Of a stretch of 64,000 bases of DNA, positions 1 to 12,779 are shown one piece after another (position 1 is the first letter of the stretch; each line of letters opens with the position of its first letter). Source of the DNA: Neocallimastix lanati (nom. inval.) (lineage: Eukaryota > Neocallimastigomycota > Neocallimastigomycetes > Neocallimastigales > Neocallimastigaceae); NCBI GenBank assembly GCA_016946835.1, contig JACVTC010000025.1, positions 1,505,443 to 1,569,442 of the forward strand. The letters are read 5' to 3'. The notes beneath the pieces are model-generated. The model did no database searches. It saw only the letters and a list, made by a program, of their open reading frames with translations, and was not told where the DNA came from. A program made the position numbers and the translations under genes.

Positions 1-208
1 TAGGTTAGTCTCCCTGATATTTCTCTTGACTATAAAATATTTAAATATTAAATAAAATGTAGATTAAAATAAGAATAGTAAAACTAGGTAATGCATAATG
101 TAGAGGGAATGCTTTAAGCTTTACATTTACTTTATGTACATTATAAAAGAAAAAAAAATTATTAAAAAAATTATTAAAAAATAAATATATATATATATAC
201 TATATTTT

Positions 209-246
<38 letters not shown>

Positions 247-297
247 CTTTATATCAATTAAAATATTTCATCCTATGGTCATATAAACTTTTTTTAA

Positions 298-349
<52 letters not shown>

Positions 350-963
350 TTAATATAAAATGAAGTAATATAACAATATAAAATTAAAAATATTAACTAT
401 GAAATAAAGAAATATAACAATATAAAATTAAAAATATTAACTATGAAATAAAGAAATATAATAATATAATATTAAAAATATTGAATTTTATTTAAATAGT
501 ATAATTTTTCTTTCTTTTTTTTTTTTTCTTTTTTTTTTATTATTTTTAAATTTTATGATAATTTATATTAATATATATATATATATATATGTATTTCAAT
601 ATTGAATAGGGAATACTGTATTTTAAAATAAATAAAAAGAAATTTTTGTTTAAGATTTTTTATATATATATACATATATATATTATAATAGTTCTAAGTT
701 AATGTTATATATTATAAATATAGTATTTTCTATAAATTGCAAGAATGTTTAAAATGAATAATAAAGAAAATAAACAAAAAAAAAAATTTTTTTTTAAAAA
801 TGAATTGAATAGAGAAATAGTAAATGAAAATTATTTATATAAAAAATTGATAATAAAAAAAAATAACAAAAAAAAAAAAAAATTAAAAAATTAAAAAAAA
901 AAAATAAAATAAAATAAAATTTTATAAATAAATAAATAAATTTGAATTTTTAATTTTATCTTT

Positions 964-1005
<42 letters not shown>

Positions 1006-1017
1006 AATCTATTTCAA
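1..1017. other. AT-rich spacer downstream of UTP5/WDR43
   Basis: No gene is visible. The stretch holds long poly-T runs (about 220-246 and 969-1001), an AAT/ATA microsatellite (about 299-347) and a three-copy tandem repeat (listed separately). The poly-T run just left of the UTP5 stop lies immediately downstream of that gene and would be transcribed as poly-A. Confidence 0.7.
367..490. repeat. 44-bp tandem repeat, about 3 copies
   Basis: The block starting aatataacaatataaaatt recurs at 367, 411 and 455, so the period is 44 bp. The third copy has drifted (aatataataatat). It is a simple AT-rich minisatellite with no sign of function. Confidence 0.8.
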
Positions 1018-1903
1018 TTATAAATCTTCTTCATCAAAATATTCAATATCACCATTGGCTGCCAATTCATCTAATTCATTTCCATCTTCATAAAATTCAT
1101 CTTCTGAGTCAAATTCATCATCTTCACCTTCCTCTTCATCTTCTTCCATATCAGTATTATCTTCAGCTAATAATTAATTAAATTAAATTTAAAAATAAAA
1201 AAATAAAAAAATAAAACATAATATATATAATAATTACAATAAAATAAAATAATATTAGTAATATATAAAAATTTTATTATATAAATATTTATTTTTAATT
1301 AATATATATTCAAAAATATATATTTAAAAAATAATTATAATAATTATATTTATTTATAATAGTAATAATAATAATAATAATAATATATTTAATTGATTTT
1401 TAATTATTTATTACCTTCTTCATCATATACAACCTCAGCTTCTTGACTTATTTTCATTTGGTTACGTGTAACAAACTATTTTTTTTTTTTTTTTTTTTAA
1501 TATAAATAATTATTTAATAAAAAATTATATTTAAACATATAAATTATTACTTATTACATTTTATAATAACGTTTTGTATATATATGTATATATTATTGAT
1601 TTTAAAATTATTTTGGATACATATAAAATGATTTATTACCTGAGAATTAATTAAATCAAGTCGACCATTGAGTTGAGATAATTTTCCCATAAGACTAGAA
1701 CGTTCTTGAAGTAATTGATATAATTCACCAAGTTGTGAAGTTAATTCTGGAACCTGTAATATATGAATTAATTTTTTTTTTTTTTTTTTTAAAAAAAATA
1801 TATATATATATATAAATTGTTAATTATTAAATTTTTAATAAATTCAAAGATAATATATATAATTAATTATTATTATTATTCATCAAAAATAAAATATATA
1901 TCC

Positions 1904-1956
<53 letters not shown>

Positions 1957-3016
1957 TATATGTAATTAATTTAATTACCGAAATAAGATAAGACATATGT
2001 ATCATGATAGTATATCTAATCCAATCGAAAATATAACAACCACGTTGTGGTTTCTTTTGAATTCTTTCCTTTAATAAATTAAGGAATGGTATAACATATT
2101 GTGGTGGAAGTCTTTCTAAAGTATTTCTAATAACTTTAATATTGGTTACCGATAAACAAGTTTCTAATAATTGTTTATCATTACTATGAACAGCTTGTTG
2201 AAGCATATTTTGAATAGATTCACCTTTTGGAATAACCATTTTTTTTGATTTTGTAGAGGTTTCATCCTGTTTATTAGATTTTATTTCCATTTCTTTTATT
2301 CTTTCTTCTAAAGATTTTTCATCTTCACCTGCCTTTTCTGCTTCTTCTTCATCTTCTTCATCTTGTAAAGACATAGTCATCATTATTCCTGGCTTTGATT
2401 GTGTATAAGTACCAGTAGCCTTTTTATCTTCTTTTTTAATTTCACTTTGAAGTAAATTGGTTACAAGAGATCTGGATAAAGAAATTTCTTCTTTAAATTC
2501 ACCAGATTCAGTAACTAAATCAGTAATAATTTCGAATTTTGGTCTTACCATAGAACCATAACCAACTAAAATTTGACATTCACCTGTCTTTGAAGCATTA
2601 ACGAAAGAAGCAAACATAATATTTAATAATTGTGGCTCTTCATCTTCCTCCTCTTCATTTAAATATACAATCTTTAATTTTGAATCGAAACCTTTCGTCA
2701 AAATCTTTTGTCTCTTCTTTTTATCATTATTTTCATTAGAGGAAGACATATTATTCCATAAATATAAAATACCATCTTCACCAATAGCTAAAACATTATT
2801 ACTTGAGTTAACACTAACAGATACTGGCATAGTATCCATAGTTAATGCAGAAACAGTTTTACCTTTTCCTGATTCATTATTTTCTTGACCCCAAATAGAT
2901 ATAAATCTATCTTGATCAGCAACAGTAATAAATGTATTATTTTCTGAAAAAACAACTTGACGAATATCAGTTGCATGACCTGGATATGTCTATTTAATTA
3001 TTAATTTTGAATAATA

Positions 3017-3048
<32 letters not shown>

Positions 3049-4575
3049 TAAAAATAAAAATAAATATAATAATAAATGTAAATATAAAAATAAATATAAA
3101 AAATAAAAATAAAAATAAAAATAAAAATGAAAATAAAAATGAATATGAATATAAATTATATGTATATATATATTATATAATAAAAAATATTTAAGATTTG
3201 AAATTGTATTTTTTTTTTTTTTTAAAAAAATTCATTGTAATATTATATATATATATATATTATATATATATGTATTTCATTATTACTTATAATATATATA
3301 ACTATATTCAAAATTTTTTAAATACCTTAATTAAAGATTTAGTTTCTAAATCAAATAAATTAATAGATTGACCAGCTACATATAATATTTTATTATCTTT
3401 TGAAATATTTAATTTAGTGACAAAGTCAATACCACTTAACCATTTACTAACAATTATTAATAAAAAAAAAATAAAATAAAAATATATTTCATTAGCATTA
3501 ATTATAATTTGTTTTATATTATATATTTAATTTTCTTTTTATATATATAAATTCTAATTTTAATTTTAATAATATATTATGATTAAAATAAAAAAAAAAA
3601 AAAAATTTACTTCATTTCCATTCCATTATTAATATCCCATTCAACAACATAACCATCAGTACCAATAGAATAACCTTTCTTTGAATTTTCAGAGAATACA
3701 AAATCGACAACCTTACTATTATGTCCACCTTGTAATCTTTTTATAACATCACCATGTGTTAATGAATAGATTTCAATATCACCATTTTCAGTACCTAATG
3801 CTATGTAATTATTAACTGTTGTGGTTGAAGCTCCTTTTCTCTTTTTTCTTAAAGAAACCTGTAATTCGTTATTATAATTACATATATAAAATATATTTAT
3901 ATATATATACATATACATTTAATTTAGTATTTTTATCTTTTAATATATGCATATAGGTTCAAATTTTAAATTCAATTTAAAATTTCTATTATTATAGTTA
4001 AAGTCTATTGAAAATACTAATCATAAATATATATATATATTCAATATCAATAATAAAATGTTGCTTATAAAAACTTTTCGTTTTAACATATTTTTTAATT
4101 TTTATTTGAAACTAAATTTCTAATTTTGAAAAATGATGTATATATATATTTTGTGTGTGTATATAAATACGAAGAATAATCATAACAAAATATTAAAAAA
4201 AAAAAAAAAAATAAAAAATAAAAAAATAAAATAAAATAAATAAATAAAATAAAATAAAAATAATAATTGATTTACATCAGATTCAATTTCAGTAACTTCT
4301 ACAGATTCACCCCATGTTAAACTAGTATAACGACAATCGACTTGTTTTGGTGAATATTCTCTAATTAAGACTGAAGTTTTAACATCCCAAATTTTTAATC
4401 TATGTTGATCAATAGCTTGAAGTACAGCTGCTAAATAACTTGGTGGTGTTGAATTTTTATCTGAAGCCTTATCAAAACTAGCTAAAATTGGTGGTGGAAC
4501 TTCAACAACATTGGCGAGTGTTGAAATTTTATTAGCAAATGAATTGTTGGACTTCTTTTTAAATTTTCCAGCCAT
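1018..4575 (-). CDS. UTP5/WDR43: U3 snoRNP / small-subunit processome WD-repeat protein Utp5 (WDR43), 7 exons
   Basis: Exons, in transcript order, are 4575-4276, 3858-3611, 3446-3326, 2989-1979, 1753-1640, 1475-1415 and 1166-1018. All six introns (164-417 bp) are GT-AG with GTAAAT/GTATTT/GTAATW donors, phases stay consistent, and the spliced frame gives 667 codons plus stop, close to human WDR43 and yeast Utp5. The N-terminal half carries WD-type repeats (RLKIWDVKTS; GDIEIYSLTHGDV; DGYVVEWDINNG). Residues about 485-595 form the Utp12 domain (AVHSNDKQLLETCLS, RLPPQYVIPFLNLL, LGELYQLLQERSSLMGKLSQ). The C-terminus is a D/E-rich tail ending FDEEDL. In the family this protein belongs to the t-UTP (UtpA) subcomplex, which binds nascent pre-rRNA in the nucleolus and is needed for 18S processing. 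Start: ATG at 4575, giving a basic N-terminus (MAGKFKKKSNN). No disruption is seen. The assignment rests on family motifs recognised by eye. Confidence 0.9.
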
Positions 4576-4783
4576 TTTATATATTATAGTATTAATTTAA
4601 ATTAATAAATAAGAAAGTAATAAATAATTTAAAAGTTAAAAAAAAATAAATAAATAAATAGATATATTTTATAGATATGTATTAAATGTTAAAATGTATA
4701 AAAAAAAATAAATGAAATTTTAAATATTTTTTTTTAAAAAAAAAATATAAAAAAATATATATTTATTAATGTGTATGTAAAAT

Positions 4784-4823
<40 letters not shown>

Positions 4824-4898
4824 TTTTTAATAAATCTTTAAAGTTTTATTTAATTTAATGAATAAATAATATTTCAATAAATAAATTTATAATAAATG

Positions 4899-4931
<33 letters not shown>

Positions 4932-5799
4932 AAGAAAAGATATATAACTAATATTAAATAATAATATTTATTTTAATTATTATTAATTTATTTAATTATT
5001 AATTTATCTATTTATTTATTGTTTTTTAAAAAAAAAAAAATTATTTTTATTTTTTTAGGTTTATGACCAATCATATACAAGATATTTGAAATCTATTTTA
5101 TTATATATATATATATATATTCATATATATATAATTGTATATTTATAAATTATGCTAATAATAATAATTTATAACCTAATTTTTACCCAAAAAAAAAAAT
5201 AATTTTTTTTAAAAATTTATAATTAAAGTACACACAGTGAAATGATACAAATTATAATTTTTAAATGCTTTTTGAAAGAAAATTGAAATAATTATTATTT
5301 TTAGTTCTTTAAAATTAATTATTAATACCTTCCCATTAGATCCTATTTGCAGAATGTGCATAAATATATCAAACGTTTATTTCTAAATTATTTGTTGTTC
5401 CTTATTTAAATATAATATTATTTGTGGCTTTATTCAGTTTCTAATGGACCACATTTTAACTATTGAATATTATATATTTCTATATATATTTATAATTTGT
5501 GGCTTGTAAATATTTTTATTAATAATTAAAATGGTTTAAACATATAAATGCAATTGTTTTCTTTCTATTGAAGTAACGGATATTTGAAAGATTTTTTTTT
5601 TTTAATTTATCTTTCTATTTTGATAGTTTTTTTTTTTTTTTTTTTTATTTAAAAAAGTAAGATGAAATATTAATTATTTAATTTATTTTTATTTTTATTT
5701 TTTTTTTTTTATTATTTAATTTGAATACTCATCGTTTATTAACATAAATAAATAAAAATAATAATAATAATAAATAAAATATGATATATATATATATAT
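4576..5799. other. Intergenic AT-rich spacer upstream of UTP5/WDR43
   Basis: No coding signal. It presumably contains the UTP5 promoter. It holds poly-A near 4790-4818, an ATT microsatellite near 4898-4929 and several poly-T runs. Bases 5220-5480 are slightly more GC-rich but give no recognisable product. Confidence 0.6.
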
Positions 5800-6200
5800 T
5801 TTAGACTAGGAAGAGAAGATATTTCCAATGCTTTATTAAATAGATAATTACATTTTTAAATGTCTCTATTCACTAGTATAGGAATTATAGCTCGTCTAAC
5901 GGTGAAATTCCAACAAAGAAGGAATAGGTAAATATATTTATTGATGAAATTTTAGTATTCTAAAAATATTAGAATAGGAGGTAATTAAGGAATGCGTCCT
6001 TATTTTATCAATGAATATTATAAAGAGGTCATTGATGAAATTTTTAAAAAAAAAATTCACATCTATATAATGAAAAGGAAGAACATTGGAACGTTCCATT
6101 AAATAAACGACTGCTCACCTTCTCCACACCATGGACAGTCTTTCGAATAATTGTCAAAAGCAAGAAAGGTAATAGGGAATAAAAATAAGTTCAAAAGTTA
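5800..6200 (-). mobile_element. LINE 3'-end fragment (5'-truncated copy)
   Basis: On the minus strand, near 6100-6150, translation gives a zinc-knuckle segment DCPWCGEGEQSF. It matches the C-terminal knuckle of the longer LINE copy (EDCSKSRPCCGEDKQSFEHW at about 7860-7900). Bases 5880-5945 match the same C-terminal segment that follows the knuckle at 7620-7700. The edge tagactaggaagagaagat at 5804-5823 matches the end of the long copy at 7107-7126. This is a 5'-truncated insertion, as target-primed reverse transcription typically leaves. Reading frames are broken. Confidence 0.65.
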
Positions 6201-6299
6201 AAAAAAATTTTTTTTTTTTTTTTTTTTTTTTGGTGTGATTTATAAATTATAATGTAACATAATCACCATTTAAATCTAAAATAATATAACAAAGAAGTA

Positions 6300-6530
6300 A
6301 ACAACTTTAAAACAGATAGCGTGATGTCCTCTAAACTCTCTTTGAAAATACAGAAAGATTCTCATTAAGAGAATGATTCTCTATATAGATTATGCGAGAA
6401 AGGGGGTAAAAAACTGTTAGTATTTGTATCTGAACTATATTTATATAATAGGATTACTAATAGAATTGTTGTTCCTAAGTCATATCGGTATATCGGTACG
6501 ACGTCGGCACTCTTAGTGCTGATTTTTTTT
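6300..6530 (-). mobile_element. LINE 3'-end fragment, second truncated copy
   Basis: Two blocks match the 3' part of the long LINE copy. The text aactttaaaacagatagcgt at 6303-6322 parallels 7316-7340, and cggtacgacgtcggcactct at 6491-6513 parallels 7443-7465. The order is the same as in the long copy, so this is a separate truncated copy. No open frame survives. Confidence 0.5.
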
Positions 6531-6784
6531 TTTTTTTTCTTTTTTTTTTTTATAGCCGTAATTGCGAACTTTAATCTTTATTTATTTATTCTTATATAAA
6601 ATACATGAATACTTTTAATTTTAATAAAAAATAAAAAAAAAAAAAAAAAAAAAAAAAAAACACAGAATTAATAAAATAAAATAAATATTATTTGTCCAAT
6701 TTGAACATAATAATAAATGAAATAGTAACGTGAAATTAAAAAGCAATAATCAAAAATAAGTGTATAAATAAATTCTGAAAAAAG

Positions 6785-7106
6785 GTTCATAGGCAACGAA
6801 CTTCACCTCCTTATGGATTAGGGTTTGAATTGTCTATCTTAAAGAAATTATGGTCTTCTCCTTCAGAGGCATTTGGCCCTGCTAGCCTGTCTTACTGTAT
6901 TTTCAGCGTTGACACTCCTGATTAGTTTGAGCTTATACTTTCGGAAGAGTAACCCTTGCTGAGTACTAGCCCGAGGCGTAATTTCTGTAAAAAGAGCCGC
7001 AGATCGCACCAAGAATGGCGTTTTTGAATAATCACCAGAAATGATTTGGTTCTTAAACAAAATATTCCATTCCTTTATATATATATATATATATATATAT
7101 ATTTTT
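6785..7106 (-). mobile_element. Repetitive fragment related to the LINE nest
   Basis: A block around 6868-6918 (ctgctagcctgtcttactgt followed by ttcagcgttgacactc) recurs with substitutions at 13462-13512. The minus-strand peptide SVNAENTVRQASRA is matched there by SVNVEETVRQASRT. The piece is bounded on the right by an AT dinucleotide tract and the end of the next LINE copy. Its exact family position is unclear. It may be an alternative LINE tail or an unrelated dispersed repeat. Confidence 0.4.
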
Positions 7107-7281
7107 AGACAGGGAAGAGAATACACTTCCAAAACTTTATTAATTTTATTTTAAAAAATACATGTAGGTGAAAAGTACATTTGAAATTAAAAATAAAAAA
7201 TTTAAAAAATAAAAAAATAAAAAAGTTTCGAAAATACTATGTATTTCGGCAAGTTGTACTATGCGGGAATTTTTACTCTTC

Positions 7282-8130
7282 CTAACAAATAAAAAAAGAA
7301 ATAAAACCTAGAAGTAACATCTTTAAAATAGATAGTGTGGTGTCCACTAGACTCTCCCCGGATTCGTCATTTATTGAACCACTAGGGTGAGATTCACCCT
7401 TCGTAGAAATAGATGATGATCCTGTATTATCATTATGTCTTATCAGTACAACGTCGACGCTCTTGGTTAAGTTTGGTATTTTTACAATACCTATCAAATA
7501 ATAGCTCAAACGAACTAACTTATGATAGGTATTGCACTTGTTAAGAATTCCGCCAAGCCCACAATTTTTGGAACTGGTGACTCAAATGAACCTTTGAAAA
7601 GTAGTTCATTTAATTGTCTCTGTTCCCCACTATCGAAATGTAGCTCATTTAAAACTAAAGTCCCACCAAGAAGGAACAAGTATATATAATTATTGATATA
7701 ATCTTCAAAATTAGAAATAGAGTCATAGGAAGAAAGAGGATTAAACTCTCTAATCTTCTTAAGGAATAAAACATAGAGATCATCGATGAAATTTAAAGAA
7801 TTTTCCATCTAAAAGATGCAAGAACATCGCATTTAAAAAATCCAATGTTCAAAAGATTGTTTATCTTCGCCACAACAGGGGCGAGACTTGGAACAATCTT
7901 CTGAAATTCTACCCATTCTAATAGCAATAGTAGTATTGTATTTATAACCACAGCGTAAACGTATAATCCACGAAAACCCTAAGTTGAATTGGGGATATTT
8001 TAAGCTAAGCATAATTATAGCTTTATTGTTTGAGAACTTATTACTATCATAGTTTTGACCTTTAATACCTTGAAATTTGGAAACTGATTTCCAGTAACGT
8101 TCTAAAATATCATCATATTTTTCACATTCA
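7282..8130 (-). pseudogene. LINE ORF2 C-terminal region with zinc knuckle (frameshifted)
   Basis: From about 8040 the frame reads FSNNKAIIMLSLKYP and FSWIIRLRCGYKYNTTIAIR, then GRISEDCSKSRPCCGEDK and SFEHWIF before a stop at about 7838. The next frame (7808-7515) continues with SLNFIDDLYVLF and YIYLFLLGGTLVLNELHF. A last frame (7509-7282) contains SVDVVLIRHNDNT. Parallel pieces in the 12-kb fragment share the knuckle and the FLLGG segment, so this extension is a conserved part of the LINE protein. Each frame is separated by an indel. Confidence 0.75.
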
Positions 8131-8429
8131 TATTTTTTGATTTTTTTATACAGTGTTCTTGATTCTTTAGTCCAAAGAATAATAAGGCATTTTGAGAATA
8201 GATTTAATAAGATCCTTTATAATACAGTTTGATTTACTCCATTTTGCAAATGATTTAATCTGTAAAGGCTGCGCATATACCAGCAATAGGAGAAATGCTT
8301 AGATCTCGAGATAAAGCATAAGTATTCATAGTAAAATTATGTCTAATATAGTCATTGTTTTCTGAACTTGTTTTACCATTTTTTTAGAGAAGGAGCCAAT
8401 ACATCAAAATAGACCGGTATTAATTAATG

Positions 8430-9830
8430 TTTGAATTCTGGCCGTTCTAGATTTATTTGAACCAAGTAAAGGAGAATAATAAATAAATTACTTTACTAAT
8501 AACAAAGGATTGAAGACCTTTTTTCATGTATGCAATAGGAATAAGTTTATTTGAAAAGAAACGTGTAAATGAAAGAAGGAATTTTCTAACTTTAAAATGC
8601 ATGTGAGATATAATGTGCTCTAGTAAAGAGATCATCAGAAAAAGGAAATACCAAGATAAATATAACTAGAAACTTTAGGAATAGCATTCATTCCTAAATA
8701 GAAGGTTTTGTCACTATAGTTTGGAGGAGATTGGAAGTTCATTGGTTTTATAACCATAGTTGCACATTTTTCAATACCAAAATTCATTTCATTTAAATTA
8801 GACCATTTATTATGTACCTTTTTTAATAATTTTTTCTAAATTTTTTTTTTTCACTCGGGGCAATGAGAACAATATCATCAGAAAAGAGTCCACCACAACA
8901 CTTTTTTTTCTTCCAATATTAACACCATACATTTCACAGTCATTTAGTATATCATTGATGAATAAATTGAATAAGATTGGAGATAATGGAAACAAACCTT
9001 GACGAACACCTCTTTTAATAGGAAATTCATTTGATAACTATTGAAGCAAGTTGAGCACGTGCTTTAGATGAAGTATATAAATTACAAAGAAAATCAAAAC
9101 ATTTACCACGTACTCCATAATGATATAATTTAGTAAAAATGTTAAAAATAGGAACTGAATCATAAGCTTTTTTTAAGATCAAAAATGGCTAAATATGTGA
9201 ATTTTCCTTGAAATTTTCTTCTTTGGCAAATTTCTCTAACGGAAATGAATAAACTAATGCATTCTTCACGGTTGCGAAAACCAAATTGTTCAAGTCTAAT
9301 GAAATTGTGTGAGAGTGCGTAAAGTAGATATTCTATCTGTTATAATTTTTGTAATGATTTTTCAGTCCAACATTAATGAGAGAAATACCTCGATAATTAC
9401 TACAGTCTGTTAGGTCACCTTTCTTAGGGATTGATACAATAGAAGCAAGAGTTCCATTTTTTTAGGAAAGGACCCATTCCATATTTTATTAAAAATCAAT
9501 TTAAGACACTTTCCAGCGGGCAGGATGTGTTTCCAGTAATTCTTCATTGCAAAACAGAGCTTTGTAGAATTCAATCGGGATATCATCGGGGCCGGTGCTT
9601 CATAGATGAAATAGTTTTTTTTTTTTTTTTTTAATATCTTCAATCATAATAGAACCGTTGATATTCCAGCTAGAGGATCTAAAACTAATATTCCTTAAAG
9701 CATGAATCCAGAAGTTACGATTAAGGCTGTGACCTGAGGGATCAGAAGCTAGATCTTTATAATATTCAGCCCATCTATCCAATTGTTTAGTAGGAGAGAT
9801 AATATCTTGACCAAATTTTAGATTTTATGC
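8430..9830 (-). pseudogene. LINE reverse transcriptase domain (frameshifted)
   Basis: RT motif A appears near 9160-9195 as FDLKKAYDSVP with an extra A shifting the frame. Motif B is the PLSPILFNLFINDIL segment at about 8950-8995. Motif C reads CCGGLFSDDIVLIAP at about 8862-8907, with SDD in place of the more usual ADD. Upstream RT-0/1 sequence lies in 9410-9830 (for example LNRNFWIHALRN). At least three frame breaks separate the motifs. The enzyme would have been an RNA-directed DNA polymerase copying its own mRNA at the nicked target. Confidence 0.8.
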
Positions 9831-10081
9831 AAGTAAGGGAGGTAGATGAATATGATGGTTTAGCCATTTTTTTTAAACATATCCAACCATTTTTGAAATC
9901 TTTATTCAAAAAATAATTACTTATTTCTACTACATTAGCCTTAAATCTAGCAGAACGAAATTTGCTCCTTGTTTTCTTGATTAATTTGCAAAGTTTTTCA
10001 TATTTATTAAATTGTTCAAGGTAATTATCAACATTTTCACAGTAAAAGTAAGGCTTAATATTTCGAAATGCAATATGTTTT

Positions 10082-11470
10082 TCATGAGACAGTTTTTTTA
10101 ATGTAATAAGGACAATGAAAAGCAGAGCCCTTTAAATTTGTTGGAATGAAAGCCTTAATATCTTTCCCGATATTATTTGCTGTATTGATAAAATTTTCTA
10201 CCATTTCATCAGCCGTAAGCGAATTGTAATGAGAATGGAGGTCATTTGCTAAGATTGAAAAATAATTATGTGATAAAATATCTGAATTTTTTGTTTTACA
10301 AATATGTGTAGACCATTTAGAGACTTTAGCAGGCCTTATAAAGCCATCCGAGAGAACTTTGATGCAAGAAAGTAAAATAAGTTTATGATCAGAAATACTA
10401 TAGAATGAAGTACAAACCGAGGTTTTATTAATATGAGTTGCCAAAGCCTCATTATAGATGACATGGTCAATGCAAGATGATCTAGTATCTTTGGCATAAG
10501 TAAATTGATTACCATATAAGGAAGCAATATACCAATTAGGAAAATTATTTGAAATGTATGTTTTGATCTTCTTTAATGACATGTTAAAATCACCAACTAG
10601 GACAGCAGGAACGTTTTTTCTATTGTGAAAACATAACCATTGAGAAAGTTCATCAAAAGCAACTAGTCTTGCTTCCTTCCATTTGCTTTGAGGGAAGTAC
10701 ATATTACCAATAGTACATTTTTGATTCCAGAAGGAAGTAATATTTACAGAAATGATATATTTGTATAAAAACGGTTCATGGAAGAAAGAGAACGAAGAGT
10801 GAACACCAATAAAGAGTCCCCTCATACCAGGGGTTTTAGGATTAGCGATTAGCTCTAAGGAAAACTGAGTTGTAATATGGAATTAATGGTGATGAAACAT
10901 CTTTTGGAAGATATTTACTTATTCCAGTTTCTTGTAAACAGATACATATAGGTTTGAAAGTAAAGTTGAGATATAAAATACTATCACGCTTTTCAGTATT
11001 CTAACCGTAAATATTCCAACTAACACAGAGATTAAAAAAAAGAAGAATTTAAATTTAGATGGCTAGAGAAAAAATCTTTCGCCATAGGATTAAGATCAAC
11101 ATCAATGTTATTAGATTTTCTTGACTTGTTCATTTGTTTAAGTTTATTACACAAGGTCCAAGTAATTTTAGCTGTTTCAGGAATTTTATCTCTTAAGAAA
11201 TTTTAAAACATCGAAAAATTTGAGATAATTTTTGTGTTTATTAACCCTAATAATGAAGTATGAGCCGTACCTTGGAGAAAAAAGTTTTTTAACATATGGA
11301 ATAATTTCATTGTAGTTAGGGATCTTACTAATAACTTTAGCCATTAGATTGCTAGGGAACCAAGAATTAAGGTCATGGATAAAGATAAGGCTATAATTGT
11401 TCATATAATTACCGAAGTAGTAGAAACCACGATGGAAGGGAGTAGTATTAACTGAGCTAGAAGCATCCAT
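10082..11470 (-). pseudogene. LINE leader plus APE-type endonuclease domain (broken)
   Basis: A 94-codon leader frame runs from an ATG at 11470 to 11186. The endonuclease then starts near 11030 with NLCVSWNIYG, interrupted by an in-frame TAG inside the usual SWNxxG.N motif. LQETG follows near 10940. An open segment, 10825-10082, carries VGDFNMS (catalytic Asp/Asn), SSCIDHVIY and SISDHKLI (catalytic Asp-His). In APE-family LINE endonucleases these residues nick target DNA to prime reverse transcription. The early stop makes the copy non-functional unless read through. Confidence 0.85.
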
Positions 11471-11480
11471 GTTTAGAGTT

Positions 11481-11783
11481 TGATGATAACAGAACTGACT
11501 TAATTTTTATTTATTGTGAATTGATTATAAGGATTGTATACCAAAGAATTATATCTAAAATATTAACGTTTAAGTTTACTGAATATAAAAGTTAATTGTT
11601 TCACATGAATTGAATTTCCTAAGATATATTAAAAAACAATATTAGTGGAAAAATTATTTATTTAATATAATTTAATGTAAAATAATATATTTATTTTAAG
11701 TAAAAATATTTTAAAAGGATATGAAAATTAAAAAAACCTAAAGTAAAAAATTTATATAGAGATATAAAGTAATATATAAAGAG

Positions 11784-11827
<44 letters not shown>

Positions 11828-11939
11828 TAGAAAAATTTTAGAAATATAAGAGAAAAAAAAATAAAAACAATATTGTTAGTAGTATAGTGTAAAAAATTCT
11901 TTTGATTGAAAAATTGATTTAAAAAACTACAGTTATGAT
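11481..11939. other. AT-rich spacer at the 5' side of the LINE
   Basis: It may include the LINE 5' UTR just right of 11480. It contains an AT dinucleotide tract at about 11789-11824. No gene or recognised signal. Confidence 0.5.
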
Positions 11940-12635
11940 TTATATAAAAAGATAAAGATTGAATTTAAAATTGAAAAGTAATTTAGATTTTATTATTATA
12001 CTATTTGCTGATCCATTCCTTTTTTTATAATTTAAATCTATTATGTCTGCATCCCTTCCACCAAGAAGAAAGTTATATAATCGGTACCACATCACATATA
12101 TATTTACACACTCATTATTCAGAAAATTACTTAAATTACCACGATTTTCATCACCAATTGAACTATTCCCTAAATTAGAAGTAACGATATTATAATTTTC
12201 ACTATTACTGATATTAATAATTCTATTTTCACTATCACTATTTCTATTATTATTAACAATATTATTTCTATTGTTAATATTATTAATATTATATACTTCG
12301 TTACTACTATCAGAATCAGAACTTTGTTCTATATTATTCATATCTGTGATAACAGTTTCTACATTACTATTAGATATTGGACAATATTTAGAAATAATAA
12401 AAAATATTTCATAAAGAATTTCAATATTCTTAAAATATTTCATTCGAAATTCAGGGAAAAGATAGCCTTTAGAAAACCAATGTTCCAATCGAGGATTACT
12501 ATTTTTTCTATAACAATAAGGACACCTTTCAGGACAGTCTTCTTCAATTATTTTGGTGGCTTTGGCAACACAAGCATCGTATTTATATTCACATCTGGCA
12601 TGAAAGTACCCATCGGAAGCCAATGCTAAATTCAA
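11940..12635 (-). pseudogene. LINE C-terminal fragment of a second lineage, Asn/Ser-rich insert
   Basis: The open frame has no ATG at its 5' end (TTG at 12635), so it is probably a 5'-truncated piece. It reads RCEYKYDACVAKATKIIEED then CPERCPYCYRKNSNPRLEHW, aligning with RLRCGYKYNTTIAIR and EDCSKSRPCCGEDKQSFEHW of the longer LINE. A 90-residue Asn/Ser-rich stretch follows, then YNFLLGGRDADII, parallel to YLFLLGGTLV in the long copy. The open frame (231 codons) is better preserved than the neighbouring LINE frames. It could be a younger copy or a domesticated remnant, but nothing shows expression. Confidence 0.6.
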
Positions 12636-12779
12636 TATATTTATAATTTAGCTTAAGATACTCTCAAGTTTTTCTTAAAATTATTATTTTTTATAAGCCT
12701 TAGTTTTGATTGATTTTCCTGCCATATTCTTAATGCTGAAGGATTTCTTACTAAATCAATCAAAAAAATAACTCAAGAG

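Larger units (their letters stand above)
7107..11480 (-). mobile_element. Near full-length non-LTR retrotransposon (LINE), decayed
   Basis: Reading the minus strand from 11470 gives, in order: an N-terminal leader (MDASSSVNTT...), an APE-type endonuclease (SWNIYG, LQETG, VGDFN, SDHK), a reverse transcriptase (FDLKKAYDSV, PLSPILFNLFIND, FSDDIVLIAP) and a C-terminal zinc knuckle (CSKSRPCCGEDKQSFEHW). This is the standard ORF2 order of APE-clade LINEs. Stops and frameshifts break the frame many times, so the copy is inactive. The 3' end is taken at 7107, where sequence shared with the 5.8-kb fragment begins. No long separate ORF1 was seen. The leader and endonuclease seem to have belonged to one protein. 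Confidence 0.85.

Noticed and set aside
1883-1978. C-terminal poly-Leu extension of the long UTP5/WDR43 exon
   Set aside because: It is read-through into intron 4. The donor GGTAATT at 1978 and the next exon (VPELTSQLGELYQ) restore the Utp12 domain.
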